Source: CBDBJR01 sp965206445 (lineage in GTDB: Bacteria; Pseudomonadota; Gammaproteobacteria; Arenicellales; Poriferihabitantaceae). From it: a stretch of DNA of 64,000 bases. The stretch spans positions 992,001-1,056,000 of the forward strand of contig CBDBJR010000002.1 in NCBI GenBank assembly GCA_965206445.1, read 5' to 3'. Each line of letters begins with the position of its first letter. Positions within the stretch are counted from its first letter, which is position 1. The notes under the pieces are model-generated. The model was not told the origin of the DNA. It made no database searches and saw only the letters and a program-made list of their open reading frames with translations. Shown here piece by piece: positions 44,775 through 53,798 of the stretch. Position numbers and translations under genes: made by a program.

Positions 44775-44986
44775 AGCCGCAAGGGTGACGCCGGGGTAAT
44801 GCGGTAGCAGAGAGCTTGTTTGCGAGTTTGAAGAAAGAGCGGGTGCAATGGCGACGCTATCAAACCCGTGCGGAAGCGCAGCAGGATATTCTGGACTACA
44901 TTGTGATGTTTTATAACAGCCGCCGGCTACATTCGTATGGGACTACATCAGTCCCGATGAGTGCGAATCAGCGATGGTTGAATTGA
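44775..44986 (+). mobile_element. IS3-family transposase C-terminal relic
   Basis: The frame from 44798 encodes NAVAESLFASLKKERVQWRR, then FYNSRRLHSYG and SVPMSANQRW before TGA at 44984, the C-terminal part of an IS3-type OrfB integrase with its last acidic residue (E in AVAESL). The preceding SRKGDAG is one base out of frame, so the copy is both truncated and frameshifted. No inverted repeats were found. The rest of the 393-base gap (44720-45112) shows nothing else. Confidence 0.75.
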
Positions 44987-45112
44987 AAAAGCAGCCTGGC
45001 TGAGCGGTCGCAAAAGGCTTGACCAATCAAACCGCCGGTGTCGGTCAACCCGACGTACTGCCGAGCCGCTATGCGGGTCGGGTGGTGTGATCAGTGCCGA
45101 CTGCGGCGGTGG

Positions 45113-46552
45113 TCATCCATTCCTGCGCCAGCGATGGAATTTTTCCAGCAGGTCAAGCGCCCATTGCGGCGCGTGGGCGCGCTTCCAGTTGCCGGCGGCG
45201 AATTTGTTGGCTTCCATCCAGGTCGGGTAGGCGTGAATCGTGCCGAGTATCTTGTTCATGCCCAGGCCGTAGCGCATGGCCAGTACAAATTCGGCAATCA
45301 GGTCGCCGGCGTGGTGGCCGACAATCGTCACCCCCAGGATTTTGTCTTTTCCCGGCACGGTCAACACCTTGACTTTGCCGCTGGCGTGCCCCTCTGCAAT
45401 CGCGCGGTCCAGGTCGCTGAGGTCATATTCGGTTACTTCGTATTTGATGTTCTGCTCGGTGGCGTCCTGTTCGTTGAGGCCGACCCGGGCCACCTCGGGG
45501 TCGGTGTAGGTTGCCCATGGCAGCACGCTATAGTCGACTTTGAATTTTTTCAGCGGCGAGAACAGCGCATTGACGGCCGCATACCAGGCTTGATGGGCGG
45601 CCGCGTGGGTGAATTGATAGGGGCCGACGACATCGCCGACCGCATAGACATTGCTGTAGCCGGCCTGGAGATACGCGTCGGTTTGGATGGTTTTGTGCGG
45701 ACTGATTGGCGGGTTCAGATTTTCCAGGCCGTAACCGGTTAGTCGCGCGGCCCTGCCGACGGCCACCAGCAGCCGGTCAAACTCGACCTCGACGGTGGTC
45801 TCGTTGTGCTGGCATACCAGGGTCTGCCGGTCGCCGTCTACGACCACTTCCAGCGCGCGATGGGCGGTGAGAATCCGCATGCCTTCACGGGTAAAAATAT
45901 CCGCCATGCTGGCGGCGATTTCGGTGTCTTCGCGGATCATGATCTGCGGCAGCATCTCCACCAGCGTGACCTCACTGCCAAACCGGGCGAAGCTCTGCGC
46001 CAGCTCGCAGCCGATCGGCCCGCCGCCCAGTACCGTCAGTTTTTTCGGCAGCTCGGTCAGATTCCAAACGGTGTCGGAGGTCAGACAATCGATCTGATCG
46101 ATGCCCTTGATGGGGGGGATGAACGGCTCGGCGCCGGCGGCGATGACGATGTTTTTCGCGCTCAGATCGGTGCCGTTGACCCGGACGGTGTGGCGATTCA
46201 GAATCTCTGCCTGCCCCTTGATGACCTCGACCCCGAGGCTGGTATAGCGTTCGACCGAATCATGCGGCGCAATGTGCTCGATCACGCGTCGGATACGCTG
46301 CATGACCTCGGCAAAGTCAAATTCCACGTCGGCGCGTCGGATGCCCCAGTTTTGCGCCTGCCGGGCGTTGTGGACAAACCTGGCCGACGCGATCAGCGAT
46401 TTTGACGGCACGCAGCCGGTGTTCAGGCAATCGCCGCCCATTTCGCCCTTTTCAATCAGGATTACCCGGGCTTTGATTGCGGCGGCGATGTAGGCGGTGA
46501 CCAGGCCGCCGCTGCCGGCGCCGATGACAATCAGGTTGGCGTCGTATTTCAT
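45113..46552 (-). CDS. Dihydrolipoamide dehydrogenase/mercuric reductase-like flavoprotein
   Basis: The 479-residue pyridine nucleotide-disulphide oxidoreductase begins at ATG 46552 (MKYDANLIVIGAGSGGLVTA), has redox Cys42/Cys47 in GGDCLNTGCVPSK, an NAD fold near LGGGPIGCELAQSF, YAVGDVVGPYQFT and the C-terminal active-site HAYPTWMEA. It lacks the MerA N-terminal metal domain and the C-terminal vicinal cysteines, so mercury reduction is unlikely. It is cotranscribed with a TVP38-type membrane protein, a pairing familiar in proteobacteria; its physiological substrate is not known. Confidence 0.85.
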   Translation of the reverse strand: MKYDANLIVIGAGSGGLVTAYIAAAIKARVILIEKGEMGGDCLNTGCVPSKSLIASARFVHNARQAQNWGIRRADVEFDFAEVMQRIRRVIEHIAPHDSVERYTSLGVEVIKGQAEILNRHTVRVNGTDLSAKNIVIAAGAEPFIPPIKGIDQIDCLTSDTVWNLTELPKKLTVLGGGPIGCELAQSFARFGSEVTLVEMLPQIMIREDTEIAASMADIFTREGMRILTAHRALEVVVDGDRQTLVCQHNETTVEVEFDRLLVAVGRAARLTGYGLENLNPPISPHKTIQTDAYLQAGYSNVYAVGDVVGPYQFTHAAAHQAWYAAVNALFSPLKKFKVDYSVLPWATYTDPEVARVGLNEQDATEQNIKYEVTEYDLSDLDRAIAEGHASGKVKVLTVPGKDKILGVTIVGHHAGDLIAEFVLAMRYGLGMNKILGTIHAYPTWMEANKFAAGNWKRAHAPQWALDLLEKFHRWRRNG

Positions 46553-46614
46553 GTTCAATACCGGATTAGGTGCAGGATTGGGATCGCCGCCGCCCACCGG
46601 CGGGCCGACTGTGG

Positions 46615-47301
46615 CTACGCCCGCCGATTCTTGATCAGCTTGAGCGCGTATTTGGCAATATAGGGAAACGCGGCCAGCAGCGCAAACGACGCCAGGATCG
46701 GCGGGGTCAGCAGGCCTTTAAGCGAATCCAGTTTGGCCAGTTGGGTGCCGGCGTTGATAAACACCATCGTGCCCGGGGCCATGCCGAGCAGCGAGGCGAT
46801 GGCATAGGTGCGGGTTTTGATTGAGGTCAGCCCCATCAGCAGATTGATGGCGAAAAACGGAAATACCGGCACCAGCCGCATCGAGAAGAGGTACAGCGCG
46901 CCCTCGGTGCGGAAGTTTTCCCTGATTTTGGCCAGCCGCTCGCCCATTCTTTTTTGCACCAGATCGTCGAATAGATAGCGGGCGATCAAAAATGCAATCG
47001 TGGCGCCAATCGTGGCCGATATGGTCGCAATCACGGTACCCAGCAGGAAGCCGAAAATCGCCCCGCACAGTACCGTCAGGATCAGGGCGCCGGGAATCGA
47101 TGCGGCGGTTACGGCAACATAGATTGCCGCATAGATCAGCGGGAACAATACCGGATGGGTCTGGTTGTATTGCTTGAGTTGATCGAGCCTGGATTTGACA
47201 AATTCCAGTTGCAGGTACTCTCTCGGGTCGAAGCCAAAGTACCAGCACACACCGGCCAGAACGACCAGCAGTACGATGACGGACAATTTGGATTTGTTCA
47301 T
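46615..47301 (-). CDS. TVP38/TMEM64 family membrane protein
   Basis: The 228-residue protein has five to six hydrophobic segments and the family signature: GALILTVLCGAIFGFLLGTV, the reentrant-loop segment ATIAFLIARYLF, then RLVPVFPFFAINLLMGLT and LGMAPGTMVFINAG. Related DedA/VTT proteins move lipids or ions across membranes. It lies upstream of the flavoprotein gene with a 62-base gap. Confidence 0.87.
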   Translation of the reverse strand: MNKSKLSVIVLLVVLAGVCWYFGFDPREYLQLEFVKSRLDQLKQYNQTHPVLFPLIYAAIYVAVTAASIPGALILTVLCGAIFGFLLGTVIATISATIGATIAFLIARYLFDDLVQKRMGERLAKIRENFRTEGALYLFSMRLVPVFPFFAINLLMGLTSIKTRTYAIASLLGMAPGTMVFINAGTQLAKLDSLKGLLTPPILASFALLAAFPYIAKYALKLIKNRRA

Positions 47302-47468
47302 TTGACGGGGGCTCGTTTGGTTCGACGACGCTTGAGTATACGCTAAAAATACGAAAATACGACGGTTTATCCGCGCCCGGGTGGTTTCGCCGGGCGCGTG
47401 CCGCGTGTCGATGGGCGCCGCTCGGCAGCCGGCGGCAAGCCGGTCGGGATTTCGGTCGGCGGCCTCGG

Positions 47469-48719
47469 CTATGGTCGGATTTTGCGCACCAGCGCGTCGG
47501 CAAAGTCGCTGGTGGAGAGCTCGGTGGCGTCCGGCATCTGCCGGGCAAAATCATAGGTCACGGTTTTATCCGCTATCACGCGGACAAAGGCGTCGTTGAT
47601 CAGCGCCGCCGCTTCCTGCCAGCCGATGTATTCGAGCATCATGACGCCGGACAGCAGCAGGGAAGACGGGTTGACTTTGTTCTGGTTGGCGTATTTCGGT
47701 GCGGTGCCGTGCGTGGCCTCGAATACGCTGATGTGGTCCTGCATATTGGCGCCCGGTGCGATGCCGATGCCGCCGACTTCCGCCGCCAGCGCATCGGACA
47801 AATAATCGCCGTTCAGGTTGGTCGTGGCGATAACGTCGAACTCGGCCGGGCGCAATTGCAGCAGTTGGAACATGATATCGGCGATCCGATCCTTGATCAG
47901 GATTTTGCCTTCCGGCATCCGACCGTTGTGCTGCTGCCACAGCTCTTCTTCGGTGATAATCTGATCGCGAAATTCTTCGGTGGCGACTTCGTAGCCCCAA
48001 TTGCGAAACGCGCCCTCGGTGAATTTCATAATATTGCCTTTGTGCACCAGCGTGACACTCGGCCTCTGGTGGTCAATTGCATACTGAATCGCTTTTCTGA
48101 CCAGCCGTTTGCTGCCGAATGCGCTGATTGGTTTGATCCCCAGCCCGGCATCCGGGAAAAATTCGGCGCCCATCTCCTGGCGCAGAAACTGCGCCAGTTT
48201 TTCATTTTCCGGCGTGCCGCTGGCGTATTCGATGCCGGCATAGACATCCTCGGTATTTTCCCGAAAGATGACCACGTCCACCTCTTCCGGGTGCACCAGA
48301 GGCGATGGCACGCCGGCATAGTAGCGCACCGGGCGGACACAGGCGTACAGGTCCATCTGCTGGCGCAAAGCGACGTTCAGCGAGCGAAATCCGCCGCCGA
48401 TCGGGGTCGTCAGCGGGCCTTTGATCGCCACTATCAGCTCACCGATCGCGTCCAGCGTTTCCGCCGGAAAGTAGTCGCCGGCATACCGATCGGCCGCTTT
48501 TTCACCCATGTACAGCTCGCACCAGTGTACTTTGCGCTGCCCGTCGTAGGCCTGTTCGACCGCCGCATCCCATACGGTAAGGCAGGCGGTGGTGATGTCC
48601 GGGCCGATGCCGTCGCCCTCGACAAAACCGAGAATCGGCTGTGGCGGCACAACCAGTTGATCGTTGCGGATGGTGATTTTGCTGCCGGCGGTCGGCATCT
48701 CGATATGACGATAAACCAT
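47469..48719 (-). CDS. icd: NADP-dependent isocitrate dehydrogenase
   Basis: The 416-residue enzyme has FVEGDGIGPDITTA, the substrate loop GGGFRSLNVALRQQMDLYACVRP (including the serine phosphorylated in E. coli), RENTEDVYAGIEY and FEATHGTAPKYA with NADP-type residues following. It converts isocitrate to 2-oxoglutarate in the TCA cycle. Single gene. Confidence 0.94.
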   Translation of the reverse strand: MVYRHIEMPTAGSKITIRNDQLVVPPQPILGFVEGDGIGPDITTACLTVWDAAVEQAYDGQRKVHWCELYMGEKAADRYAGDYFPAETLDAIGELIVAIKGPLTTPIGGGFRSLNVALRQQMDLYACVRPVRYYAGVPSPLVHPEEVDVVIFRENTEDVYAGIEYASGTPENEKLAQFLRQEMGAEFFPDAGLGIKPISAFGSKRLVRKAIQYAIDHQRPSVTLVHKGNIMKFTEGAFRNWGYEVATEEFRDQIITEEELWQQHNGRMPEGKILIKDRIADIMFQLLQLRPAEFDVIATTNLNGDYLSDALAAEVGGIGIAPGANMQDHISVFEATHGTAPKYANQNKVNPSSLLLSGVMMLEYIGWQEAAALINDAFVRVIADKTVTYDFARQMPDATELSTSDFADALVRKIRP

Positions 48720-48901
48720 GGTGAATCCCTGAGTTTGAATGATGAAGGTCGGTGGACGGCAGACTGCGGTAGCGGCCTGTCTTGCAATCGTGTTATTTTA
48801 ATGACTTATTGCGCAGACGCAAACCGGCCAAGTGCAAACAGGTCGCGTAATCTGGTCGTCTGTTGATTTTTTTTTAATCGGAAGTGTCGAGGAGTTGACG
48901 G

Positions 48902-51067
48902 ATGGTGGATGCGAATGCGACGTGGTCAGACTGGCGCAGGCTGGCTGAAAAAGAACTCGGGCAGCGACCGGTGGGCGAGCTGGACCGGCATACGCCCGAA
49001 GGCATCGACATCAAGCCGCTGTATACCGCCGCCGATCTCGAGCAGATCGCCGGCCTGAACACGCTGCCGGGGTTTGCGCCGTTCACCCGCGGCCCGCGGG
49101 CGACCATGTACGCCGGGCGGCCATGGACGATCCGGCAGTACGCGGGCTTTTCTACCGCCGAACAATCGAATGCGTTTTATCGCCGCAATCTGGCGGCCGG
49201 CCAGACCGGTTTGTCGGTGGCGTTTGATCTGGCCACCCACCGCGGCTATGACTCCGACCATCCGCGGGTCACCGGCGACGTGGGACAGGCCGGGGTGGCG
49301 ATCGATTCGGTCGAGGATATGAAAATTCTATTCGATCGTATCCCGTTGGCGGACACGTCGGTGTCGATGACGATGAGCGGTGCGGTACTGCCGGTGATGG
49401 CGATGTACATTGTCGCCGCCGAAGAGCAGGGCGTGGCGGCGGCCGCGTTGTCGGGCACGCTGCAAAACGACATCCTGAAGGAATTCATGGTGCGCAATAC
49501 GTATATTTATCCGCCCGAGCCGTCGATGCGGATTGTCGCCGATATCATTTGCTACACGGCCGAGCAGATGCCGCGGTTTAACCCGATCTCGATTTCCGGC
49601 TACCACATGCAGGAGGCCGGGGCGACGATCGTGCAGGAATTGGCGTTTACGCTGGCGGACGGGGTCGAGTATGTGCGGGCGGCGGTCGCGGCCGGGATGG
49701 CGGTCGATCGGTTTGCCCCGCGGCTGTCGTTTTTCTTCGCTATCGGCATGAATTTTTTCATGGAGATTGCCAAACTCCGTGCGGCGCGCGCGTTGTGGGC
49801 CGAACTGATGCAGCAGAACTTCGCCCCCGGTGACCCGCGCTCGCTGCTGCTGCGCACCCATTGCCAGACTTCGGGGGTCAGCTTGACCAGCCTGGATCCG
49901 TACAATAATGTGGTCCGCACGACCGTCGAGGCGATGGCGGCGGTGTTCGGCGGCACCCAGTCGCTGCATACCAACTCATTCGACGAGGCGCTGGCATTGC
50001 CGACCGAAAATTCGGCTCGAATTGCCCGCAATACTCAGCTGGTATTGCAGCATGAGGCCGGTTTGACCGATGTGGTCGATCCGCTGGGTGGCTCATATTA
50101 TATCGAGAGTCTGACCGCGAGTTTGATGGCGGCGGCGCGGCAGTTGATTGCCGAGGTCGAGCAGCTTGGCGGCATGACCGGGGCGGTTGCGGCGGGTATG
50201 CCGAAGCTGCAAATCGAGGCCGCTGCGGCGCGCACGCAGGCGCGCATCGACCGCGGGCAGGAGGTGATTGTCGGGGTCAATCGCTTCCGGCGCGAGCAGG
50301 AGGAAAGCGTGAATATCCGGACGGTCGATAATGCGGCCGTGCGGTCGGCGCAGCTCAGCCGTTTGCAGCAGGTGCGCGCGCAGCGTGACGCCGCCGCCTG
50401 CGAGCGGGCATTGGCCGGGCTGCGGCAGGCGGTCGGCGGTGCCCCCGGCGGCTTATTGACGGCCGCGGTGGTCGCCGCCCGTGCGCGCGCGACCGTGGGC
50501 GAGATTTCGACCGCCCTGGAGCAGGTCTATGGCCGCCATCGGGCCGCGATTCAATCGGTCAGCGGGGTTTACGGCGCGCAGTATGCGGATGATGCGGAAT
50601 TTGCCCGGCTGCGCGACGCCATTCGACAATTCGCCGCCGATGAAGGCCGTCAGCCGCGCATTCTGGTGGCCAAACTCGGGCAGGACGGGCATGACCGCGG
50701 CGCGAAAATCATTGCGACCGCGCTGGCCGACCTCGGCTTCGATGTCGATATCGGGCCGTTGTTTCAAACCCCGGCGGAGGCGGTGCGTCAGGCGGTGGAA
50801 AATGATGTGCATATCCTCGGGATTTCATCGCAGGCGGCGGCGCATCGAACCCTGGTGCCGGAGGTTATGCAGGCGCTCGAGGCGGCGGATTCGCAGGATA
50901 TTATTGTCGTCTGCGGCGGTGTGATTCCGCCGGACGACTATGCGATGTTGAACGCGCAGGGCGTGGCCGCGATTTTCGCCCCCGGCACGCCGATTCCGCA
51001 GGCTGCCGGGAAAATCCTCGAGTTGCTCAGGCGGCGACCGCGTGCGCCTGCCGATGGGGCCGAGTGA
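48902..51067 (+). CDS. scpA: Methylmalonyl-CoA mutase, one-chain form
   Basis: The 721-residue protein combines the substrate barrel (TMYAGRPWTIRQYAGFSTAE, FDLATHRGYDSDHPRV, LFGG-type NSFDEALALPTE) and a C-terminal cobalamin domain with the base-off DGHDRG motif near residue 594 (KLGQDGHDRGAKI) and GGVIPPDDY. It interconverts methylmalonyl- and succinyl-CoA using adenosylcobalamin. The N-terminus is full length; GAGGAG lies before the ATG. No meaB chaperone or epimerase is adjacent. Confidence 0.94.
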   Translation: MVDANATWSDWRRLAEKELGQRPVGELDRHTPEGIDIKPLYTAADLEQIAGLNTLPGFAPFTRGPRATMYAGRPWTIRQYAGFSTAEQSNAFYRRNLAAGQTGLSVAFDLATHRGYDSDHPRVTGDVGQAGVAIDSVEDMKILFDRIPLADTSVSMTMSGAVLPVMAMYIVAAEEQGVAAAALSGTLQNDILKEFMVRNTYIYPPEPSMRIVADIICYTAEQMPRFNPISISGYHMQEAGATIVQELAFTLADGVEYVRAAVAAGMAVDRFAPRLSFFFAIGMNFFMEIAKLRAARALWAELMQQNFAPGDPRSLLLRTHCQTSGVSLTSLDPYNNVVRTTVEAMAAVFGGTQSLHTNSFDEALALPTENSARIARNTQLVLQHEAGLTDVVDPLGGSYYIESLTASLMAAARQLIAEVEQLGGMTGAVAAGMPKLQIEAAAARTQARIDRGQEVIVGVNRFRREQEESVNIRTVDNAAVRSAQLSRLQQVRAQRDAAACERALAGLRQAVGGAPGGLLTAAVVAARARATVGEISTALEQVYGRHRAAIQSVSGVYGAQYADDAEFARLRDAIRQFAADEGRQPRILVAKLGQDGHDRGAKIIATALADLGFDVDIGPLFQTPAEAVRQAVENDVHILGISSQAAAHRTLVPEVMQALEAADSQDIIVVCGGVIPPDDYAMLNAQGVAAIFAPGTPIPQAAGKILELLRRRPRAPADGAE

Positions 51068-51128
51068 ATCGCAGATCGGCGGTGCGGCGGGCGACCGGCG
51101 GCAACGGCGGGGCGGTGAGTAAAGCCTG

Positions 51129-52427
51129 ATGCGGCCCTGCCGATATACCGACGATTTCAAGCCCGAGCCGTATTGGTGGGATCAGCTGGCGCCGCTGGAA
51201 TTGGCCGAATCGGGGCCGCCCGGGTCGGTGGATGTGCTGATTATCGGCTCCGGCTACAGTGGGTTGAACGCCGCTATCGAGACCGCCCGCGGCGGCCGGC
51301 ACACGGTGGTGGTGGAGGCCGACCGGGTCGGGTGGGGGTGCAGCACCCGCAACGGCGGGCAAATCAGCACCAGCCTGAAACCCGGCCTGGCGGCGTTGGC
51401 GCGCCGCTATGGCCGGCCCAGGGCGATTGCGCTGGTGCAGGAGGGCGTGCAGTCGTTGCGCTGGATCAAGCAATTTGTCGCGCAGCAGCGGCTCGACTGC
51501 GACTTTGCCGAGGTCGGGCGCTTTCACGCCGCACATAATTCGGCTGCCTTCGATAAGCTGGTCCGGCAGGCCGAGCAGTCGCGCGCCGAATGCGATAGCG
51601 GCGCTTATGTGGTGGCGCGCAGCGAGCAGGCGCGCGAGCTGGGCACCGACGCCTATTACGGCGGGGTGGTGTATCCGCAGCATGCCTGCCTGCACCCCGG
51701 TCACTATCACCGCGGTTTGCTGCGGCTGGCTATCGAGGCCGGCGTGCGCATCGTGCCGCACTGCCCGGTGGTGGCGCTGCAGCCGGGCTCATCCGGCTAT
51801 CTTGCGGTGACCCCAAAAGGGTCGATCCGCGCCAATAAGGTGGTGCTGGCGACCAACGGATATACCGGTGCGATCGCGCCGTGGCAGCGCAAAAGGGTGG
51901 TCCCGATCGGCAGCTATGTGATTGCGACCGAGCCGATCGACGCTGAGCTGATGGAGCGAATTATGCCGACCGGCCGGATAATCAGCGATAGCCGCAAGGT
52001 GGTGTATTACTATCGGCCATCGCCCGACCGCCGGCGGATTATCTTTGGCGGTCGGGTGTCGCATCGTGAAATCAGCCCGCTGGTCAGTGCCGGGCACCTG
52101 CATCGAGAGCTTGTCCGGCTGTTCCCGCAACTGGCGCAGGTGCGCGTAAGCCATTCGTGGATGGGGCTGGTCGCCTATACGTTCGATACTTTGATGCATA
52201 TCGGCCACCGCCGCGGCCTGCATTATGCGCTCGGCTATTGCGGCTCCGGGGTGGGCATGGCGAGCTACCTCGGCATGCGCATGGGGCAGCAGGTGCTGGG
52301 GCTGCCGCAGGGCGGTACGGCGTTCGATGGCCTGCCGTTTCCGACGCGCCCGTTTTATACCGGCCAGCCGTGGTTTTTGCCGCCGGCAATGCTATATTAT
52401 CGCTGCCGTGATCGGCTGAATTTCTAG
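51129..52427 (+). CDS. FAD oxidoreductase, PuuB-like
   Basis: The 432-residue protein has the dinucleotide fold VLIIGSGYSGLNAAIETARG (about 36-55) and the gamma-glutamylputrescine oxidase-type segments YWWDQL, GWGCSTRNGGQISTS and GSGVGMASYLGMRMGQQVLG. It likely oxidises a primary or secondary amine (gamma-glutamylputrescine, sarcosine-like or betaine-derived). It stands 30 bases before the beta-keto acid cleavage gene, suggesting a shared catabolic route. Confidence 0.83.
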   Translation: MRPCRYTDDFKPEPYWWDQLAPLELAESGPPGSVDVLIIGSGYSGLNAAIETARGGRHTVVVEADRVGWGCSTRNGGQISTSLKPGLAALARRYGRPRAIALVQEGVQSLRWIKQFVAQQRLDCDFAEVGRFHAAHNSAAFDKLVRQAEQSRAECDSGAYVVARSEQARELGTDAYYGGVVYPQHACLHPGHYHRGLLRLAIEAGVRIVPHCPVVALQPGSSGYLAVTPKGSIRANKVVLATNGYTGAIAPWQRKRVVPIGSYVIATEPIDAELMERIMPTGRIISDSRKVVYYYRPSPDRRRIIFGGRVSHREISPLVSAGHLHRELVRLFPQLAQVRVSHSWMGLVAYTFDTLMHIGHRRGLHYALGYCGSGVGMASYLGMRMGQQVLGLPQGGTAFDGLPFPTRPFYTGQPWFLPPAMLYYRCRDRLNF

Positions 52428-52456
52428 ATTGTCTGTCAACCTGCTGGAATGAGACT

Positions 52457-53332
52457 ATGAATAACGAAGTGATTATTACCTGCGCGCTGACCGGCGCCGG
52501 CGACACGACCGCGAAAAGTAATCTGGTGCCGATTACGCCGGAGCAGATCGCCGCTGCGGCGGTTGAGGCGGCGCGCGCCGGTGCGGCGGTGGTGCACGTG
52601 CACGTGCGCGACCCCGAGACCGGGCAGGCGGCGCGCGACCCGGCGCTGTTCAAACAAACGGTGGACCTGATTCGCGGCAGCGGGGTCGATATGGTGCTGA
52701 ACCTGACGGCCGGTATGGGCGGCGATTGGGTGCCCGATGCGGCCAACCCGGCGATGCCCGGTGAGGGCAGCGATATGGTGGGCCCGGAGCAGCGGCTGGC
52801 GCATGTGTTTGCGTGCCGGCCGGATATTTGCAGCCTGGATTGCGGCACGCTCAATTTTGGCGACGGCAATACGATCTATATCAATACCGGCGCGTACCTG
52901 CGGCAGATGGCGAAAATGGTGCAGGACATCGGGGTCAAGCCGGAGCTGGAGGTGTTTGACCTTGGGCAGGTCCGGCTGGCGCGCGCGTTGATCGACGAAG
53001 GGTTGATCGACCTGCCGCCGCTGTTTCAGCTTTGCCTCGGCATCCCCTGGGGGGCCGGGGCCGATACCGACACGATGGCGGCGATGAAGCGGGCGCTGCC
53101 GGACGATGCCGTCTGGGCCGGGTTTGGGATTTCGCGGATGCAGATGCCGATGGTGGCGCAAGCGGTTTTGCTGGGCGGCAACGTGCGCGTCGGGCTCGAG
53201 GATAATCTGTATCTCGACCGCGGCGTGCTGGCGACCAACGGCATGCTGGTGGAGCGCGCAGCGGAGATCATCCAACGCCTTGGCGCCCGGGTGCTGGGGC
53301 CGGATGAAGCGCGGCGGAAAATAGGCTTGTAA
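52457..53332 (+). CDS. Beta-keto acid cleavage enzyme (BKACE, DUF849)
   Basis: The 291-residue TIM barrel shows ITCALTGAGDTTAKSNLVP, the zinc histidines H47 and H49 in VVHVHVRDPETG, and later VWAGFGISRMQMPM and GGNVRVGLEDN, all hallmarks of the BKACE family, which condenses a beta-keto acid with acetyl-CoA to give acetoacetate and a CoA ester. Family substrates include 3-keto-5-aminohexanoate and dehydrocarnitine. The adjacent amine-oxidising flavoprotein makes a carnitine- or amino-acid-related substrate plausible. Confidence 0.9.
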   Translation: MNNEVIITCALTGAGDTTAKSNLVPITPEQIAAAAVEAARAGAAVVHVHVRDPETGQAARDPALFKQTVDLIRGSGVDMVLNLTAGMGGDWVPDAANPAMPGEGSDMVGPEQRLAHVFACRPDICSLDCGTLNFGDGNTIYINTGAYLRQMAKMVQDIGVKPELEVFDLGQVRLARALIDEGLIDLPPLFQLCLGIPWGAGADTDTMAAMKRALPDDAVWAGFGISRMQMPMVAQAVLLGGNVRVGLEDNLYLDRGVLATNGMLVERAAEIIQRLGARVLGPDEARRKIGL

Positions 53333-53348
53333 GCGCGCACCGGCGGTC

Positions 53349-53708
53349 ATGGGGTTGGCGGAGATGGGCGATGATGCCGCGGTGCCGGCGGGCATGGCAA
53401 GTGAGCTGATCCACGCGCTGGATGCGGCCGGGAAAAAGTTTACCATCGACGTCAGGGTCGGCGCCCCCTGCCGGGTGGATGCGCACGAGTGGGTGTGCCC
53501 GGTGTCGCTGGCGCCGTTATCTGATCGGCCGTACGACGTGCATGGAAATTCTTCTTTGCAGGCGCTCGGGCTGGGGTTGTCGCTGGTGGTGGATGTGCTG
53601 CGCAAATTCGAGCGGCGCGGGGGCCGGCTGATGTACGCTGACGGCGCCCGGTATGATCTCGGTACGCTGGCATTGGTCGGCCCCATCACGACGCAGTGCG
53701 AAGAATGA
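53349..53708 (+). CDS. Small hypothetical protein (DUF6968-like)
   Basis: The 119-residue product has a central region DAHEWVCPVSLAPLSDRPYD, then GNSSLQALGLGLSLVVDVLR that resembles the DUF6968 family of small cytosolic proteins of unknown function. It begins 16 bases after the BKACE gene, with the same codon bias, so it is probably a genuine third gene of that unit. GTG/ATG starts nearby make the N-terminus uncertain; the first 20 residues may not be translated. Confidence 0.6.
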   Translation: MGLAEMGDDAAVPAGMASELIHALDAAGKKFTIDVRVGAPCRVDAHEWVCPVSLAPLSDRPYDVHGNSSLQALGLGLSLVVDVLRKFERRGGRLMYADGARYDLGTLALVGPITTQCEE

Positions 53709-53798
53709 TATTCGAGTGGCACCGCTTCGGTACGGCGCGGTCGGCGGTGCGTGCGTGAGGGGGGCTTTGACGGCGGTCGGGTGCGAGAGGTCGGGAAA

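Noticed and set aside
43606..45000. Direct repeat of the tRNA-Glu 3' end as an att site
   Set aside because: No second copy of the tRNA end was found before the flavoprotein gene, and no integrase gene is present.
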